Assembly (NCBI GenBank): GCA_011800155.1
Contig: CM022373.1
Span: forward strand, 992,001 to 1,056,000
Source: Flammulina velutipes
Taxonomy: Eukaryota; Basidiomycota; Agaricomycetes; Agaricales; Physalacriaceae
DNA: 64,000 nucleotides
Direction: 5' to 3'
In this document: positions 24,689 through 38,006 of the stretch, piece by piece
Position numbering within the stretch: position 1 is the stretch's first letter
How the letters are laid out: the number at the start of each line of letters is the position of its first letter
Made by a program: the position numbers and the translations under genes
The notes under the pieces: model-generated
Told to the model about the DNA's origin: nothing
Seen by the model: only the letters and a program-made list of their open reading frames with translations
The model's database searches: none

Positions 24689-27026
24689 TCACCACACCAA
24701 CCACTCTCCGTACATGTTAGGTCGCTCCCCTCTTACATATGCTTCGAATGTCCGCTTCATCACTGCAGACCAGTCCAGATCCCGCTGGTCGATATCCTCC
24801 TCCTCCTCCTCCTCTGTGTTCATCGTAGCATTTAGCCCAGCCGCCACCTTCAAAGCTTTCCTGGCTGCCATTTCTCCTCTCTTAAAGGGCTCTCCAAGAT
24901 CCGGAAAGTTTCGAGACGTATCGAAAGGCCTCCTGAATCAACTTTTTAGACATCAATTTTATAGGCAGTGAAAAAGTTCGCACCATGGACTGTGATAATG
25001 ATATGAATACGCGCCGCTGAAGAATCCGTTAAACCCTAGGGCTTGGGGAGCTGCGCTCTGTAGGGTAGGCGTCTCGAAAAAGTTGAAGAATCTGGTATAT
25101 CTCATTCAATTCTTGAACGCCAGGAGGATGTTATAAAGAACGCACGTTTCGAAATAAGGCTGGGGCGGTCGTTCTCGTTGATATCCTTCAGATGTTAACC
25201 AAGCGGGATCGAATAACGCGTCAGGGAGACGGTATAACAGGCCTTGTAGATACGCTTGTGACATGTAAACAGAGATGGTCATTGGATGGAAATCCAGCCC
25301 GTTATTGAGCGCGGTCTTGAAGAGGAATGTCCCCAATGCTGAGCCTTTGTGCATGCGCAGAACGGCAGTGTTGTACTTTTCGTGGAATGACCAGCGATAG
25401 GCGAATGCACCTTTCCAGCCCCAAAGGTCTTCCCAATCACGTAACAGAAGGATGTCCGCATCGAGGTAGATTCCGCCGAAGCGATGGCACAAGACGAAGC
25501 GCGCCATGTCAGAGAGGATTGTTGAAAGTCTGTCTGTCGGAGGTGCTTTGGGCCCTGGGGCAGCGGTGGTGGTGGCAGACACGCTGCTACTGACACTGAC
25601 CGGTGGCTGGTCAAGTGGCTCGGGAACATGAAGTACGTGGGCACCAGACTTGAACAAGCTGTCCGTTTTCCGCCATTCGTCTCTAAGTTCGGGTACGCCG
25701 TCCAGCATCTCCGTGGTATTCCACAGTTTGAACTTGATAACGTCCTTGAAACGGGGATGGAGGAATGGGGACGCCCATGGGTTATCCTTGAGCTCATTGA
25801 ACATGTCATGTAGCGCGGTCGGGGGAGGGAGCACAGAAGCGGGAGCCTGGTTCAGCCATATCCAAAACTGCGGACGACAGCCGCGCACGTCTGAGGGGTA
25901 GACCTTGGAGTTCAAGCCAGTATTTTGGGTGAAGAGGAAGGACATGATTGCGTTGTACGGTTTGTCCGTTATTGGGCCAACCCAGAACATGTGGAATATT
26001 CGGGGATTGTTGGTGTCGCATTGGGTGTCGATTGTCGAGTATGGTTGATATTGACCTATAGGCGGCAATGCAAGTTTTTCCCATTTGTCGTGCGACGGTG
26101 AGGAGGAAGCCAAGTCGATGGCAGTCTGGTCTACCATGGACGGAAGTTCATTCTCGAGGTAGATATAGTTCCAGTCATCCACATTTCCTCGTCGTACGCG
26201 CTTGCCGTTGTCCAGCCCTCCCCCGATACGGAGAACCTCGAGACAGTCGCGGACATACTGCATAAGGGGTGTGAGACGTGGCAGTATACGTCAATACAAA
26301 AAATCATACCTTGTGCTCTGAAAAGTCGCATTGCTCTAGAATAATATCCAAATCTGCTACGCTGCCTGGTACGGGTCGAAGTGGGTACGCGACGTAGGGA
26401 GGCTGGCTTTGTAGGTCCAGGTAGACGCGCTTGGGGCCTACACCGCGAGTGGTCGTGACGAACGTTTCGTTGGCGTCTCTGGGTATCTTCCGTGGTGGAA
26501 TAGCTGGATTTGTGAGTTCCGAAGTAAATTTAAGGTCGTCCGGCACTGGATAATATGTCAGCCAGCGTACCCTAAAGAAATCAGAGAAGGACGCACACTT
26601 TCGATGACTTGGATAATGGCCACTCAGGATCTCCCACTGCCATATCCGCCTCAGGTCTGCGTCGTTGTACACAACGGAACCGCGAGAGGGCTGTGGCCAC
26701 GGAGGTGTTGGCCATTTTTTCTTGCCAGGTTCTGAGCGAACTATAGTGGCGTAAAGCAGACAGCACAATATTGCTGCAGTGAGCAGTATTATTCCGCGTT
26801 TACGATGCAGCCATTGGGGGGTTCGTTTCGGATTTATTGTCCACAGCCGCAGTGCTCGTTTTGACGCGCCTGGGAGGGGCACAGAGATAGGAATAAACCA
26901 CGGCTGGTAAGACCGTCCTGGGCCAGTCAAGAGGTATTTCTCTTCAACGGTGCCATTGTAATGGGGAATACCAATGTGCAGCCGCGAACGCGTTCGTTGG
27001 TGTCCATGCCTGGGCGAAAAGGCCAT
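24689..27026 (-). CDS. GT32-type glycosyltransferase with DXD motif, type II membrane protein
   Basis: The N-terminus (MAFSPRHGHQRTRSRLHIG) leads to a single membrane anchor (GIILLTAAILCCLLYATIV). The catalytic part includes FHMFWVGPITDKPY, FWIWLNQAP and GGIYLDADILLLRDW, where the DXD motif binds metal and nucleotide sugar. The long ORF seems to stop at 25106, but a 52-nt intron with GTGCGT donor restores YFETFFNFFETPTLQ and FNGFFSGAYSYHYH. A second intron joins SPW to RPFDTSRNFPDLGEPF and a Glu-rich tail ending YGEWLVW at 24689. That C-terminus looks like the end of fungal GT32-like enzymes. A 51-nt in-frame intron (26546-26596) also seems real. The start could instead be at 27080 or 27104. 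Sugar donor unknown; likely Golgi. Confidence 0.85.
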
Positions 27027-27206
27027 TCGCAGGTTGTCGCGGTCGCAGACAAGTCGTGGATAAAAACAGGGTTCATTCATCTTTACATAGCCATCAACGA
27101 CCACTCCACGCTTTCGTTACAACCGTGGATCGACACAGCCATCCATACATTTACATCAACAATCCTGCTTTCTATATATTGTATACACTTCCAGCGACGC
27201 GCACAC

Positions 27207-29705
<2,499 letters not shown>

Positions 29706-30017
29706 TATGATCTATCGGTCCGGCCCCCGAGAATTTTTCAGTTTTATCATCGATCGGAGCGATGTGGCGGAGATAAATTCTAAACTTTATTCAGAGTAAA
29801 GCAACCATCTGATATGCCTTGAATAAGTTCGGAGTCCCACGAGAGTCTCCTTGGGTTTGTAGATCAAGATAACAAAGACCGATATAAGTACATTATGATT
29901 CCATGTAAAGTGGTAGCACACTTGCAAACACATACAGGGAACTCCACATAGATTCAAACTTTTGAAAAAACCATCTTTATGGTACCTACACTATCACCAA
30001 GTATGGCACCTTTTGAG
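29706..30017. other. Promoter-side spacer of SPE3-LYS9
   Basis: This 312-bp gap separates the SPE3-LYS9 start from the 3' end of the GRGG-repeat gene. No other feature was seen. Confidence 0.5.
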
Positions 30018-30707
30018 TTACCGACTTGTCGAGGTATTTTCACTTTTGGAACGAATATTTCCCAAGCCTCCCCGGCCGGATGAGGACTATTGAGGGTAAG
30101 AAGATGTCCTTTGCAGCTAGAAATCAAATGGGACTAACACTAGTATCCCTCCCAGAGTCCGCGCTGTGTGAAGGCTCGGGCGGGCTAGAGGATGGTTTAA
30201 GGAAGTTGCCTGCGCCACCTCGGCCGGTTGATATCTGAATATGAGGATGAGACCGCTTCTCGGCAAATGACATGAGTGCACAGTTATTACCTTTTTGGGA
30301 GCTGTATCTCGTCCTCTTGAATGGTCGCGAGGTGTAGTTTGCAGTGGCGCACCCGCCGATGGCGGAGGAATTGATCGGATATTCCCTAAGCCTCCCCTTC
30401 CCGAAGATTGCTGAGGAAAGTATTAATACATATGTAGACCCAGACACAAGAAAGCCACGACTCACGACTTGCTGTCGTGTAGGATCTACCGAAATGTGAG
30501 ATCTTGTGCTATACTTGGATTTGTTTCTCCCAGCCTACCGTTGCCAACATCTTCCACCAGAGTGCTAGCAAGAGATGCTGAATCATTCTCTTTGCTGGAG
30601 ACCAAGTTGAGTTTGCTTCCGAGGGCGTATAAATGTCGTGTAACAGGACTTGATGAGGTTCTAGACGATCCGTCTGAGCGGCGCTCGGGATTTGGGGACG
30701 TAGACAT
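30018..30707 (-). CDS. GRGG-repeat protein, DUF3602-like
   Basis: Three exons carry the motif GRGG(A/L)GN: SSGRGGLGNIRSIPPPSAG, ISTGRGGAGNFLKPSSSPPE and SSSGRGGLGNIRSKSENTS before the stop at 30018. Splices between them are in phase with normal GT-AG borders. Repeated GRGGAGN boxes in a disordered, Ser/Pro-rich fungal protein are the sign of DUF3602, whose role is unknown. The first exon from the ATG at 30707 (MSTSPNPERRSDGSSRTSSS) reads well, but I could not find a convincing junction from it to the first GRGG exon, so the N-terminal part is uncertain and could contain another small exon. Confidence 0.62.
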
Positions 30708-31323
30708 GAGCGGTGGAAAGAGAAGGGTGGGCTGATGCTATGTTTCAAGCCGTTCATTAAAAGGAACAAGTACATGTTTTTACGCACCATGGCGCGTGAA
30801 CCAAGCCATCGTGCGTGATCATTCTTCCCCAGGCAGTGGCATCTGCTGGCACGTTGGCGAGATCACCTGCTTCCCATTGACATAGACTTAGAATACCACC
30901 CTTGTTTCGTCGCCGGACAGGATCTTGCTGTTCTGACCACCGATGCCGCCATATCCCCTCATTGTGTGGTGCCTGCCATTGCCAGCTTTCGACGGAGCTA
31001 CCATGTATCCGAAGTGTGGTATTCACAAGTTGAAAGCAGCACAACGCCTCGGCGAAGGTACGGTACCGTCGCGGTCGACGTACCTACCCTAAACGTAAGT
31101 TGACGGAGCGCGTGAAGACACGGCAGGCACTCACGCGCACGAGTCACCCAAGAACTCCGCCGAATGGCTTGATCGTCAGCTGAGGCGAACATTTCATCTT
31201 GTAAATCGCCGTACTGTGCTTTCTTGGACAAGGCTCTTAAGGACATGGACCATTCTTCACTGTGTGGCAGGCAAAAAGCGTGAGATTGGTGGCAACATAC
31301 ATATCATACAGAGGATTTCCAGC
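30708..31323. other. Spacer with weak minus-strand open frames
   Basis: Minus-strand frames at 30757-31044 and 30998-31246 (the latter starting MSLRALSKKAQYGDLQDEMF) look somewhat protein-like, but I could not connect them to either neighbour with sound splice sites, and no family motif is visible. They may be 5' exons of the GRGG gene or chance. Confidence 0.3.
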
Positions 31324-33497
31324 TTAAACACTGACATCGTCCTCAGACCGCTCCCGCCCCTTGTCGAATGGTTTAGTTGTGTGTTCGATGGGGGACATGT
31401 CGAAAAGCGGCTCTTGCTTCGTACTGCTAGTGGGTATCAATGTGGCAACCATAATTACTCCGGCGCAGATGCTATACTGAATTCTAGGACGAGTTGTTGG
31501 TGAGTAGGTGCTCAGACGGCAACAAAAACCATACCCGCCAATTCGTCTCAAGCTGTCCGTGATATTCCCGTGTGTGTTCCAGTCATTATCGATAACCCGT
31601 CCCAGAACGGAACTCAGGATAGCGTTGAGTGTTATATATGTAGAATATAAGAACGCCATCACGGCGCCAAGTGAAGAGACTCCAGGATAATTGACAGCTG
31701 GGAGGTGTTTAGAGCCTGAATTGGATTGAGACCGTGCGTACTCACAATGCTGCTCTGTAGATAGAACGGACTGGATATAAGCTGCGAGAGAGACATCACC
31801 AGCCGCCCAACCCTAAAGAGTCAAATGAGATCTTGGATCTGAGTTTATATCGAGACATCGAAACCTACCAGGGAGATGGGGATGAAGCAGGCGGCGACCC
31901 TCCAAGCCCACACAACGTCATGTGTCGCAATGGTGCTGAAATATGGTAGTATCCAGACCATGTTCAGAAGTAGAGCGTCTAGTCGAAGCCAGGGCATCTA
32001 TGACTCTCACCATGAGCATCGGTCGAGATTCACGGATGTATGACTTACAGGTGATGTGATTGAATCAGAGAATACGAAGACAGCCAGAGCACCAAATAAT
32101 TCCCCCAGATTCGATCCACCGACAATGATCTGGCTCCAAGCGCTTATACCCAAAGTGCGCTTAGCAAATGCCGGTGCCAGCGTGGATTCAAGAAAACGAT
32201 GCAGATATAGGGCTAGAGCATACCCCGGGAAGAGCCCTAGATAGTTGTTGAGCAGTTGTGGGAGGTGAGTTCAAACCCTCTTACAGATGAACTTTATTTG
32301 GCCGAATACGATGAAGAAACCGACCCATACAGATTTGGTGAAGTTGCAGAATCCGTTCCAGACCTGAACGAAATAATTTTGTTGCCGACGTTCCATGGCC
32401 TCCAAAGGTCTCATGGTGCTGTGAGGGACGTCTAACGTCAGCCAAACCAGACCTGCCAACGCAAAGAACACTGCCAATGGGCGTCAGTGTGGCATCAAAT
32501 GTATTTTGGATGACAGACGTACCAGGTGTGATCAAAAAGCTGTAGTTGTTACCAAGCTTACTGATAGCAGCCGATGACGCGAAGGCGCCACACGTTCCAG
32601 ATACTTCGTAGCACATATGCTGCAGAATAAAGCATTTTAGCATTCCGAAGCTCCTTATGAACGAGTATCCTACCACGGCAGCATCCATTCGCCTGAGTTT
32701 TCCGACTTTTCCACCAACCATATCGCAAGGGCTGCGAATCGTCAGAACGGTAGAACAAAATCTGCTGTTTGGAGCTTTACATGACTCGACGGATGAGCTC
32801 GACCATTCCGTATGCGACACCAGCTAGAGTCCATATCACAAAGATCTGACCAGGTATCAGAGATGAGAAACACATCAAGCGCGAGATAGTAGCATACAGC
32901 ATTCGGATTCCAATTACCGTACTGGACCTTGCCATCAGGTGTTTTGAATCGGAGTTGACCACCTGCGTCGCGTTGAGGCTCAACACTGAGTTAGCTGAAT
33001 TATAATGGGACGTACCAGTCGAAGCGTCCACTACGAGAAGTATCATTGTCATTAAACCGAAGAATATGACAGCCATGGCTAGGACCGTGCGGACTGGCCA
33101 GCGTTTGATGAGTGGCGCAATGAGAATAGCTCCCAGGCACTGTGCAGCTTGATTTAGCCCTTGAGCCGCTCCAACTACATCCGACACCGTAAGCCACGGA
33201 AATTTGAATAACACTCGACGACTGACGTTTTGTGAAGGTGTGGGAATCTTGAAATCTGTCTGTAGCGAGAGTTGTGATGGACCCATTGAAGAATTCAAGC
33301 CCAAATTTGTACAACATGATTCCTATGATGTAGAGCCCGCTGTAGACGTCGTCAAAACTGTGGTACCATGAAGAGGAATGGTACTAACATGCTTCGTCTC
33401 TCCACTCCGGAATAGGCTACAGTCGAGCCACTTGAGCTCCGGTCAAAGAGAGAGAAAACGGGGACTTACAGTTCCATATGTCGGTGAGATTGAGCAT
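31324..33497 (-). CDS. MFS transporter, general-substrate type
   Basis: Roughly ten short exons give a polytopic membrane protein. Segments in order include LYIIGIMLYKFGLEFFNGSI, FPWLTVSDVVGAAQGLNQAAQ with LIAPLIKRWPVRTVLAMAVIFFGL, FVIWTLAGVAYGMVELIRRVI, CDMVGGKVGKLRRMDAAVH, YEVSGTCGAFASSAAI, LITPVFFALAGLVWLTLD, IVGGSNLGELFGALAVF, and WAAGDVSLAAYIQSVL. GMVELIRRVIPCDMVGG followed by KLRRMDA is the sort of loop seen in a large basidiomycete MFS group annotated as general substrate transporters. The stop at 31324 follows an acidic cytosolic tail. The start at 33497 (MLNLTDIWN) is the best fit but the first two exons are short and uncertain. Substrate unknown. Confidence 0.84.
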
Positions 33498-34637
33498 TAT
33501 TATTGAGGGATGAGTACATGCATGGATGCTGTCGGGGGCGTTTGGCCCACGGTTTATATCAATATGTCCCCCGATGCACGTTCGTGCCACCAACGATGGC
33601 GATAAGAGGAACGGGAAAGGAAAGGAAATATTGCGAGAGTCTGGGCATTAAAGGGGCACAGTATAGGCACTAAATGAAGCGGGACAGTGAGATGTGGTTT
33701 CTGGAAGCTGCCACTCTAGCAGATATCCTGCAAATAAGGTGTAGGAAGGACAGCACGAAGGCGACACAACAAGAATACATGCCAGGTTGGCATAGCCTGC
33801 ACTACAATTCGCGTCGTAGATGCTTGAAAGAAGTTCGTGTTCAGCAAGTTACAAATTAAATTTCGCCTACGGTTGAGGGTTGGTCGAGGACAAGAACAGT
33901 GACGCCCACGTGCAGTGTGCACACCGTGGGCCCTGGGGCTTATATTAGTAATACTGTATCTCGGCCCGATCCCGATGGTCCACGTGTGTGGCGAAATATA
34001 ATTTCCTCCACTTGAACTTCGCTTTCAATTACTGTCAAGCTCTATCGTAATCCTAGCTGGTTATAAATTCGATATGCGTTATACGCTCAAACTGTCTGGA
34101 TGCTCTCTGGTGCTGTGCTTAACCGGGATCCTGCCTTGTTCGATTCTTGGATTCTATTGTTTTCTGCCGTGTGTATCGACATGGCCTACAGTCTGACTAG
34201 CGTCTCTTGTTTGGAAAAGGTTATGTGGAGGAGTTTGGCTGAAACTGGCCAGGTCGCCTAGACGCGAACACGAGGGTAATCTACTCTATACTAACTTGAA
34301 CTCTCTTGAAACAGATTTCCATTCCTAGCCTTCATCTGCAATATTTGCTTCGTATACCAATCTTCTGGGAATGTTGATTGTTACCTGTGTAGCTCACTTC
34401 TGGCCTTGTTCGACTCTCGTTAGTGCTATTGTTGTCTGTCCCATTCCTATATGGTTATTATGCCGATGTGTCATTTGAGCCATAAGTAGCTAGTCGCTTC
34501 TGGCCTCTATGCAGTCATCATCAGTGGAAGTTACCATGGGACGCTTGTTTTCTGTTGTTGGGGATCAGTGGCTCTCGTTTCGCATTTTCTTATAAAATCT
34601 TGGATCTCCGTAGGTGCTCTACATCGTCTCTTCCACT
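33498..34637. other. Divergent promoter region, MFS / RBR1
   Basis: This 1,140-bp region separates divergent genes. Parts of its right half (for example GACGCGAACACGAGG near 34262 and CTCTATGCAGTC near 34505) recur upstream of RBR2 near 37563 and 37786, so the RBR duplication included the promoter. No other gene is supported. Confidence 0.6.
34591..34597 (+). promoter_or_regulatory. TATA box of RBR1
   Basis: TATAAAA lies 41 bp upstream of the RBR1 ATG. The matching region upstream of RBR2 reads TTTAAATA. Confidence 0.5.
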
Positions 34638-36034
34638 ATGAATCACCAAAGTCGCTGGTGGAATCCCTCAACTTCCGGAAGACAACAGAATACGTCTCCC
34701 TACACTCCTCACCTTTCCCCGGGCCACGCTGATGAAACACAATATACGCCACCGCCACCCTTCCTAGGCCTTGGATTTCAACCGCCCTCGGATATGCGAG
34801 TCCCTGCTATCAGCCCGCATCAGATCCCGCTACCGTCCCATTCCCGTCTGTTGCATCGTCTCTTCCATTTCAAGCACGGACTAACAGACTCTTTAGAACC
34901 GCCTCCAGCTCGAACACGTCGTTTTATGAATGTCCCAGGCATGTTCATCTATACCTCCGCATGTCCCCGAAATTAAATTAACCATGTGTAGTTCCTACGC
35001 TTCCCACTAGATATGTACACCCAGGTAAGGTGTCCTATCGTATGGTTTCTGAACCTCGCTTGAATTTACAGGATATCGACGAGGGCAGGAGCCCGAGTGG
35101 CACACCGGCGAGTGCCTTTTCTGCTTGGATGACAGGATTCCGATGGCCGATGCTGTTCAGCCGTGCAGGAGACACACATACTGCAAGGAGTGCTTCCGCA
35201 ACTTCCTCAATTCTCAACTTGCAGAAAGGAAGACTGTCATTGTGTGTCCGCACTGCAAACAACGGGGCATTGTTACTCGTAAGAAATATTATATTTGGGC
35301 AATGCCTCCATTAAACTATCTGCTAGGTCTAGCTGATACATTCGTTATGAGGCATGCCAATGAGGAAGGTAGGAAGCACTTTGCTCAAATCGTGCAGGAC
35401 AGGCTCAGTCTCGTTTTTGAATGTCCTCGGTTAGTACTTGATGGATCTCCATCATATTTCTAGCAGCTCTAAAAGTATGTATCATAGGTGCAGGAATAAA
35501 CAACAGATCACACACCGTGATTGGGCGCAAATGACAACCGTCACTTGCACGAGTACGACCTGCGGCGGCTCGTTATGGTGCAAAGACTGTAGAAAAGAAG
35601 TTCATACAAGTAGCCCTCATGACTGTGCGGTTAAACACCATGAACGATCGCTCACCGAGCTGGCGGGGAGAAGTGGATGGAAACGTTGTCCTGGTGTGTT
35701 CAATCCATTTTCACTAGTCAATGCCTTATTTATGGACACATTTTAGGATGTCAGACCATGATTGAGCGCATTGCCGGTTGCAATCATATGGAGGTAAACA
35801 ATTTGATTGCGATACGAGCTCTAAGACTGAAGTTTTCACAGTGTCGAGTACCTAACTGTGGAACGTGAGCCTGAGGATTTTCTCCCATGTCCCGAAACTC
35901 CACTGATACTGTTTTTGACCAGACATTTCTGTTATAGGTGTGGCGCATTACTCTTTAGGATGCGCCCGGGCATGCAGCAAGAAGCAGCGAGCCAAACTAT
36001 CCATCAACATGAATTGATATGTCCAAGACGATGA
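34638..36034 (+). CDS. RBR (RING-IBR-RING) E3 ubiquitin ligase, copy 1
   Basis: After a Pro-rich N-terminal exon (MNHQSRWWNPSTSG, YTPPPPFLGLGFQPP) the protein has RING1 (CLFCLDD, PCRRHTYCKECF, VCPHC), an IBR domain (TCGGSLWCKDCRKEV, HDC) and RING2. Splicing the last four small exons gives RCPGCQTMIERIAGCNHMEC then CGTHFCYRCGALLF. The cysteine in GCNHM corresponds to the catalytic Cys of RBR ligases, which takes ubiquitin as a thioester before transfer. All zinc ligands I can place are present, so this copy should be active. About 330 residues. The substrate is unknown. It is one of a tandem pair with the gene at 38007. Confidence 0.88.
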
Positions 36035-36162
36035 AGGAGACAAGCAATCTGCCATTGACGGTACCACCAAATGTTCTTTCCCTATCATGCATTCCTTCTT
36101 CTTGACTATCTCTCTTTTTATTTACCTACAGCATCGTCTTTGTGTTGAGCACTGCTAATGAT

Positions 36163-36194
36163 CACTGGGCGGGTAGAAGTTGGTGAAATTCATG
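36163..36194 (+). repeat. Left terminal inverted repeat, 32 bp
   Basis: Starts CACTGGGCGGGTAGAAG and ends AATTCATG; identical to the reverse complement of 37140-37171. Confidence 0.93.
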
Positions 36195-37139
36195 ATTCAT
36201 TTCATGTCCTTTCGTCGTACTTTTCAAGTCATATCCTAATGAATTTCAACTACCTAATGATGAATTTCATTTGCTTTGACATGATTTTATTCATGTACTT
36301 TTTTGCCCATATCATGTTCCTTTTTCACGAGGAACCTGGTGAATCTCAAGTGAGATTTCCGTGCGGTACACAGCCAGTCATGATACTGTTGAATGATTCT
36401 CATTCTCTTATTCCAGTGACTTTCACAAGCAAAGAAAGCAAAAATGAATCAATTCTGGTGCTACACTAGACACAATATATGGCGACAGTAGAAAGATAAG
36501 TATAGGATGGAACAGGATCGCGGAGGGACATAGTGATGACACGGTGATAACGAGGTGAGGGTGTAGTGAGTGGTGGGGCATGGGGATGACGGGGAAGCCT
36601 AACGCGGCGACGACAGGTGGGGCATCGGAAACGATGGTGTTAGCAAAACATGATTCGTTGAGGCAAAATGTTACGCACCATGTTGGAGTTGTCTCTAGCC
36701 GAGGCGCGTTTGCAGGCGCACACATGATGTGGAGCCATGAGCGCCATTGCGGAGTCCGATGTTGTTTGAGTACGGACTACAGGCTACAAGAAGCCACAAG
36801 GTGTCAGTCCAGCAGCATTGGGTGATCAATCATGAATACCGATGGTAAGAGCGACAACGGTCGGCGGGCGGCGGGCGGCGGGAGGGAGTGATTCCCGGTG
36901 GATTTCTGTGGTGGAGATGATGGTGGTGGCAGGAAGTCAAGGCGTGGAGACCAGTTGGAGGCAACTTATGATGACGATGTCATCGTTCCCACGCCATCTC
37001 CGTGCAAAAAAACCCAAGTGCGAACACAATGAAAATATACTCATGTCATTTTCTGATGACTGCACCATTTCATGTGGAATATATGACTTGAAATATTCAT
37101 GATAAAAGTAAATGAATAATGAATCTCATGTTCCGGTAA

Positions 37140-37171
37140 CATGAATTTCACCAACTTCTACCCGCCCAGTG
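37140..37171 (-). repeat. Right terminal inverted repeat, 32 bp
   Basis: Reverse complement is identical to the left repeat over all 32 bp; the next base differs (T against A). Confidence 0.93.
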
Positions 37172-38006
37172 GATGAGCGTCACATTTAATTCCGCTATAC
37201 AGCAAGGTCGTACCACTGTGATGCACCCCGGGCCCAGCATCAAGGAAATACTAAGTAGTAGTATTTGTTGCAAAGGTACATGTACTAACGACGAAGGCAG
37301 CTCAATAGGTCGTATTTGAATGAAACCTGGTTTTCTGTTTGTTTTATTTTCCGTCTTTCACTATTCTCCGACTCGTTCGTGAGCGCTCATCAGTCTGGGT
37401 TTCTTCCTTCGAGTTCGTACCAGTGTTACATTCATATTTTATCTCCAGCATGCAACAATATTACTCCTCCAATACCTCTACTTCACTAGCAATCCATTTG
37501 ATGCGCAATATTAATCTTGCCAAAAGTTTAAACTCCGAAACCAAGTTGGTCATACCATTCAAGACGCGAACACGAGGTTGTCTACTGACCACGACATCCA
37601 CTGGGATTCCTTCGAATTCCTTCTTCTTGCCTGATGCACATACTACGAGCCCCCTTCCCCGTCTGTCTTCAAAGTCATACACGACTCTTCTGGAAAGTCG
37701 ATACCGAAGCTTTGTTCGACTGTCGGTCAGGCCATCAATTGCTTTCTGTCTCTTGTAGGCCAACGCTCCATTTGCAATCTTTGTGGTCTCTATGCAGTCT
37801 TACAATATTACTTTTGAGGGCCTTTTTGTCCTTCCGTCAGCGAACAATGGGTCTTGTGTAACTAGAATCCCTTTAAATACTCGGATCTCCAGTGTAGACT
37901 CTCTCTGACTTGTCTCTTCTACTACGCACCACAAAGAATTCTCAGAGAACCCTCCACGGAACATATTCGCCTTGCTACGTTCTTTTCCCTCTCGCCAGGC
38001 GAACGA
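37172..38006. other. Upstream region of RBR2
   Basis: The right part resembles the RBR1 promoter (GACGCGAACACGAGG near 37563, CTCTATGCAGTC near 37786, CTCGGATCTCC near 37878). Where RBR1 has its ATG, this region has ACG (about 37925), so part of the ancestral first exon is now likely untranslated. Confidence 0.6.

Larger units (their letters stand above)
36163..37171. mobile_element. Non-autonomous CACTA-like DNA transposon (1,009 bp)
   Basis: Both ends carry a perfect 32-bp inverted repeat beginning CACTGGGCGGG. The trinucleotide GAT lies directly outside each end (36160-36162 and 37172-37174), fitting a 3-bp target duplication. Inside the ends are many TTCAT/ATGAA motifs and a second imperfect inverted match (TTTCAAGTCATAT near 36220 and its complement near 37080). 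CACTG ends, a 3-bp duplication and subterminal short repeats fit the CACTA/EnSpm (CMC) superfamily. The interior has no transposase-like frame, so it would depend on an element elsewhere. It sits about 130 bp after the stop of RBR1, in the gap between the two duplicated ligase genes. Confidence 0.88.

Noticed and set aside
24689..24871. Possible separate 60-residue minus-strand gene
   Set aside because: It is the last exon of the GT32 gene, in frame after two good introns.
30757..31246. Minus-strand frames that might be a small gene or 5' exons of the GRGG gene
   Set aside because: No motif and no sound splice connection; kept only as a note in the spacer entry.
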